Source: an uncultured Clostridia bacterium (lineage in GTDB: Bacteria > Bacillota > Clostridia > Christensenellales > Borkfalkiaceae). Taken from it: a stretch of 50,275 nt of DNA. Positions 47,551 through 50,275 of the stretch are shown piece after piece; position 1 is the stretch's first letter, and each line of letters opens with the position of its first letter. Below the pieces are notes generated by a model that saw only the letters and a program-made list of their open reading frames with translations, was not told the DNA's origin and made no database searches. The translations under genes and the position numbers were made by a program. The DNA lies in NCBI GenBank assembly GCA_944341075.1, contig CALVLV010000015.1, positions 1 to 50,275 of the forward strand, given 5' to 3'.

Positions 47551-49342
47551 CAGTCTCACCTCCGTCATCTTCGTCCGCCTTGCCCTTTACCTGCGACAGG
47601 TAGACTTCCTGATAAATTTCGTTGTTTGCAAGCAGCTCTTCGTGCGTGCCCACGCCGACTATTTTGCCTTCGTCCAGCACGACTATCCTGTCGGCATCTT
47701 CCACCGAGGCAACGCGCTGCGCTATTATTATTTTGGTAACTTCGGGCGCGTGTGTTCGGAGCGACTGCCTTATCATGGCGTCCGTCTTTGTATCCACCGC
47801 CGAAGTGGAGTCGTCGAAGATTATTACCTTGGGCTTGCGCAGAAGGGCGCGCGCAATGCACAGCCTCTGCTTCTGTCCGCCGGAGACGTTTACGCCGCCC
47901 TGGCCGAGGTCGTAGTTGTATCCGCCGGGAAGCTGCTGAATGAACTCGTCGGCGCACGCCTGACGGCATGCCTCCTCTATCTGCTCCTGAGTGGCGTTTT
48001 CATCGCCCCAGCGAAGGTTATCTATTATAGAACCGGAGAACAGCACGTTCTTCTGCAATACCATGGCTACCTTTGAGCGGAGCGCGTCGAGGTTGTAGTC
48101 GCGCACGTCCACGCCGCCCACCTTGACCGAGCCGGAGGCTACGTCGTAGAGCCTGGGAATGAGCGATACGAGCGATGATTTGCCCGAACCTGTGGCGCCG
48201 ATTATGCCTATAGTCTCGCCAGATTTAATGTGCAGGTCGATATCCTTGAGCACGGTGACGTCGGCCTTCTGCATGTACGACATGAACACGTCGTTGAAGT
48301 CTATGCTGCCGTCCTTTACCTCGTATACCGGTTTTACGGGCTTGGGAAGAGTGGTCTTTTCTTCAAGCACCTCGGCAATACGATCCATGGAACCCTTTGA
48401 AAGGGAAATGTATTGCAGGCACATGGCAACCAGCATTACCGCGGTGAGTATCTGCGTCATATATGTGAGCAGCGAAGTGAGGTTACCTGTTGACAGGCCG
48501 TGGAATATAAGTTCGCCGTTTACAAATTCGCTGGAACCTATTATCATGTCGCCGCCGATGAGCAGCAGAAGTATCATGGAAACATAGATGGTGCACTGCA
48601 CCACGGGGGTGAGCCAGTTGAGAAGTTTTTCTGCCTTTACCGAGTAGTTATAAACTTCCTGCGTGGCAAACTTCATCTTCTCCGTTTCGTGATCCTCGCG
48701 TACGTACGATTTGACCACCCTTATGGCGGTGAGGTCTTCCTGCACCACCCTGTTCAGGTTATCGTACTTTTTGAACATTATGCGGAAGGGTTTGGCAACG
48801 CGCACCATTATAAAGCCGACTATTACCGCAAGCACGAACGCCGCCGCCACGAATATGCCTCCTATGGTGGGCGAGATGACGAAGGACATTATCATTGCCG
48901 CTATGAAGAGTATCGGCGCGCGTATGAGCATGCGGATGCACATCTGGTAGGCAAGCTGAACGTTGCTGACATCGGTGGTGATGCGGGTTATAAGGCTGGC
49001 CGTTGAAAAGTTATCTATGTTTGCGAATGAATATGTCTGAATATTGTCGTACATATCATAGCGCAGGTTTGCGGCAAAGCCTGCCGAAGCTTTTGAAGCA
49101 AGCCGCCCGCCCATTATGCCGCAGAACAGCGCGAACGCCGCGCACGCGAGCATGGCAAGCCCGTACCAGATAACGTTCATGCTGAACGCGTCGGTGGCCT
49201 CTATCACGTATATCTCGTCTATGAGGAAGCCCATGAGAAAAGGTATTACAATTTCCATGGCGGCTTCGCCTATCATGACAAGGGGCGTGAGAACGGACAC
49301 CGTTTTGTACTGCTTGACGCTTTTTAAAAGTGTTTTAACCAT
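47534..49342 (-). CDS. ABC exporter half-transporter, degenerate NBD
   Basis: The 602-residue protein has six membrane segments and an ATPase domain with Walker A GATGSGKSS (about 382-390) and signature VSGGQ. The catalytic Glu after Walker B is Asp (VIIFDDSTSAVD, Asp511) and the H-loop His is Gln (IIAQRVAS, Gln542). These are the changes that mark the degenerate site in heterodimeric exporters such as TM287/288 and BmrC/BmrD, so the protein should pair with the canonical partner encoded downstream. The C-terminal tail is acidic (KADEDDGGETDGKED). It lies 78 bp after marR. Confidence 0.95.
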   Translation of the reverse strand: MVKTLLKSVKQYKTVSVLTPLVMIGEAAMEIVIPFLMGFLIDEIYVIEATDAFSMNVIWYGLAMLACAAFALFCGIMGGRLASKASAGFAANLRYDMYDNIQTYSFANIDNFSTASLITRITTDVSNVQLAYQMCIRMLIRAPILFIAAMIMSFVISPTIGGIFVAAAFVLAVIVGFIMVRVAKPFRIMFKKYDNLNRVVQEDLTAIRVVKSYVREDHETEKMKFATQEVYNYSVKAEKLLNWLTPVVQCTIYVSMILLLLIGGDMIIGSSEFVNGELIFHGLSTGNLTSLLTYMTQILTAVMLVAMCLQYISLSKGSMDRIAEVLEEKTTLPKPVKPVYEVKDGSIDFNDVFMSYMQKADVTVLKDIDLHIKSGETIGIIGATGSGKSSLVSLIPRLYDVASGSVKVGGVDVRDYNLDALRSKVAMVLQKNVLFSGSIIDNLRWGDENATQEQIEEACRQACADEFIQQLPGGYNYDLGQGGVNVSGGQKQRLCIARALLRKPKVIIFDDSTSAVDTKTDAMIRQSLRTHAPEVTKIIIAQRVASVEDADRIVVLDEGKIVGVGTHEELLANNEIYQEVYLSQVKGKADEDDGGETDGKED

Positions 49343-49420
49343 TCCGGAAAACTCCTTTTCAGATTGACTTGTCTGAACAAAACTAATTCAGTGCCGATAA
49401 TGCGGCATATCTATATAAAC

Positions 49421-49873
49421 TCAGCTGTTTATTCGATTAAATATTTTGATTAGCAATTCTTTGAACCTTTCCTGCTCTTCTTCGGTTAGCGCGTCCTGTA
49501 TCATAGCGTCGCACTTATCCATAAGTTCGCGGTTTATAAGGCAAAGATCTTCCCCTTTTTCTGTAAGCTCTATAAATTTTGTGCGGGCGTCGCCCTCTGC
49601 AAAGTTGCGGGTGATGTAGCCTTCTGCGGTGAGATTGGAAAGCATTGTTGAAACGGACGAGGCACGCAGGTTGAGTTCGCGCTCCACATCGCGCTGACAC
49701 ACTTTTTTGCCGCTGAGCGCGCTGCGATGAACAAATACAAGAGTCTGCAACTGGGCGCTGGTCAACCCGACCGCAGCAAGATTTTCGCTGTTGCGGCGCT
49801 CCATCTCCCTGTTCACATAACACATTAAACCAAACAACCTCCTGTTTTCCAACGGTGTCCTCCATTGCTCCAT
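49421..49873 (-). CDS. MarR-family transcriptional regulator
   Basis: The 150-residue protein has the MarR winged helix: GLTSAQLQTLVFVHR, KVCQRDVERELNLRASSVSTMLSNLTAEGYITRN, and the wing EGDARTKFIELTEKG, followed by the C-terminal dimer helices. MarR proteins usually repress an adjacent efflux operon until a small molecule binds. The upstream region holds an 18-bp inverted repeat that overlaps the -35 box, so it probably represses itself and the ABC exporter genes behind it. No clear ribosome binding site lies before the ATG. Confidence 0.94.
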   Translation of the reverse strand: MEQWRTPLENRRLFGLMCYVNREMERRNSENLAAVGLTSAQLQTLVFVHRSALSGKKVCQRDVERELNLRASSVSTMLSNLTAEGYITRNFAEGDARTKFIELTEKGEDLCLINRELMDKCDAMIQDALTEEEQERFKELLIKIFNRINS

Positions 49874-49925
49874 TTAAAGATATTGTCACAGCAAAAAGCG
49901 GCAATAATCATAAAAAAAGCAAAAA

Positions 49926-49954
49926 CATATATTTTACAGCAAGCAGTTAGACAA
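49926..49954 (-). promoter_or_regulatory. Promoter of the marR-ABC operon
   Basis: On the minus strand TTGTCT (49954-49949) and TATATG (49931-49926) are 17 bp apart. The -35 hexamer lies inside the inverted repeat listed separately. Confidence 0.55.
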
Positions 49955-49961
49955 CTAACTG
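49944..49961. promoter_or_regulatory. MarR operator
   Basis: CAGTTAGACAACTAACTG is a perfect 7-bp inverted repeat (CAGTTAG/CTAACTG) around ACAA. The size and AT-rich palindromic form fit MarR operators, and it overlaps the -35 box. A second near-palindrome, GTTTGTTAACGAAC, follows at 49961-49974. Confidence 0.65.
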
Positions 49962-50167
49962 TTTGTTAACGAACTTATTTTATATTAGATGGCGGCGCAT
50001 TGTCAAGCACAGCACAAAAAGATTTTTGCCGCGGATAAAATGTTAAAAACCGCATCGGCTCTGTTATTTTTTAGCAACAAAAACAAACGGTGATATGCCG
50101 CCACCGGGTATCTGCCGTTTACATTTGGGAGTATCTGCCGCTTCCGGCTTAACCCGGCAAGGCCACC

Positions 50168-50201
50168 ACAAAAAAAACGGACAGCAAACTGCTGTCCGTT
50201 T
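50168..50201 (-). terminator. Terminator pointing leftward from the right edge
   Basis: On the minus strand AAACGGACAGCA (50201-50190) pairs with TGCTGTCCGTTT (50186-50175), followed by more T residues. It implies a minus-strand gene ending in or just beyond the right edge (one frame there closes about 50252, too short to name). The stretch 49975-50167 shows no gene. Confidence 0.7.
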
Positions 50202-50275
50202 CGTGGTGACCCCTTTGAGGTTAAAGGCGAACTATTTACTTCTTCAAACGTTACCGTTTTGCTCTGGCCTTTGTA

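Noticed and set aside
1-50275. CRISPR arrays, tRNA and rRNA genes
   Set aside because: No regularly spaced short repeats, no cloverleaf with GTTCRANNC-type T-arm and no rRNA-like conserved sequence was recognised on either strand.

Overview
The window looks like a chromosomal segment of an anaerobic, endospore-forming member of the Clostridia (Bacillota), probably an uncultured gut lineage. The evidence is the presence of spoIIID and an uninterrupted sigK, a 2-hydroxyacyl-CoA dehydratase activase pair, secG-rnr-smpB and obg-yhbY-nadD-yqeK-rsfS gene clusters, sigma-A promoters close to TTGACA-17-TATAAT, and moderately GC-rich codon use. Species cannot be fixed from this sequence alone.

Layout. 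1-3.6 kb is accessory and eroded: the 3' part of a large serine recombinase, two large inverted repeats, a BspA-type leucine-rich-repeat gene that has lost its 5' end, a promoter-driven stretch with no convincing ORF that looks like a structured RNA (about 2716-3220), and a truncated ABC ATPase gene joined to it. 3.6-9.2 kb holds a lipocalin-like (CrtC/AttH-type) protein and the dehydratase activase system split over two genes. 9.5-18 kb, nearly all on the minus strand, carries spoIIID, rsfS, a nadD-yqeK fusion, yhbY, obg, rho, a metallo-beta-lactamase-fold hydrolase, a DUF1934-like protein and tyrA; a 90-bp direct repeat lies between yhbY and obg. 18.3-24.1 kb holds pgk, tpiA and gpmI of lower glycolysis, interrupted by two small membrane-protein genes that face an XRE regulator across a pair of matching operators. 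24.4-28.3 kb holds a PadR regulator with an anchored large exported protein and two more membrane proteins. 28.5-32.6 kb is secG, rnr, smpB and metA. 32.7-38.8 kb holds an HtrA-like lipoprotein protease, a UDP-sugar pyrophosphorylase, a Nudix hydrolase, mazF, nnrE-nnrD and recX. 39-43 kb holds ilvE, an IMPACT-family gene, tyrS and sigK. 43.1-45.4 kb is an AT-rich three-gene restriction-modification island. 45.6-49.9 kb is a MarR regulator with a heterodimeric ABC exporter.

How genes work together. Several operons are visible from overlaps: MBL hydrolase-rho-obg (4-bp and 11-bp overlaps), tyrS-yigZ (1-bp overlap), the Dam-like methylase/endonuclease/second methylase trio (gaps of 9 and 1 bp), and marR-ABC-ABC (17-bp overlap between the two ABC genes). 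SpoIIID and SigK belong to the same mother-cell sporulation cascade, and both have upstream sequences resembling sigma-E/sigma-K promoters.

Most interesting signals. (1) The tyrS leader: a good promoter just after sigK, a 23-codon ORF with three Tyr codons that begins at the predicted transcription start, alternative base pairings, and an intrinsic terminator before tyrS, without a T-box. This looks like leader-peptide attenuation of a tyrosyl-tRNA synthetase. (2) The unassigned structured transcript at 2716-3220. (3) The HTH-fused Dam methylase in the restriction-modification island. (4) Matched operators at the XRE, MarR and UDP-sugar pyrophosphorylase promoters. (5) A cysteine-rich tail on SpoIIID. 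No tRNA, rRNA or CRISPR array was recognised.
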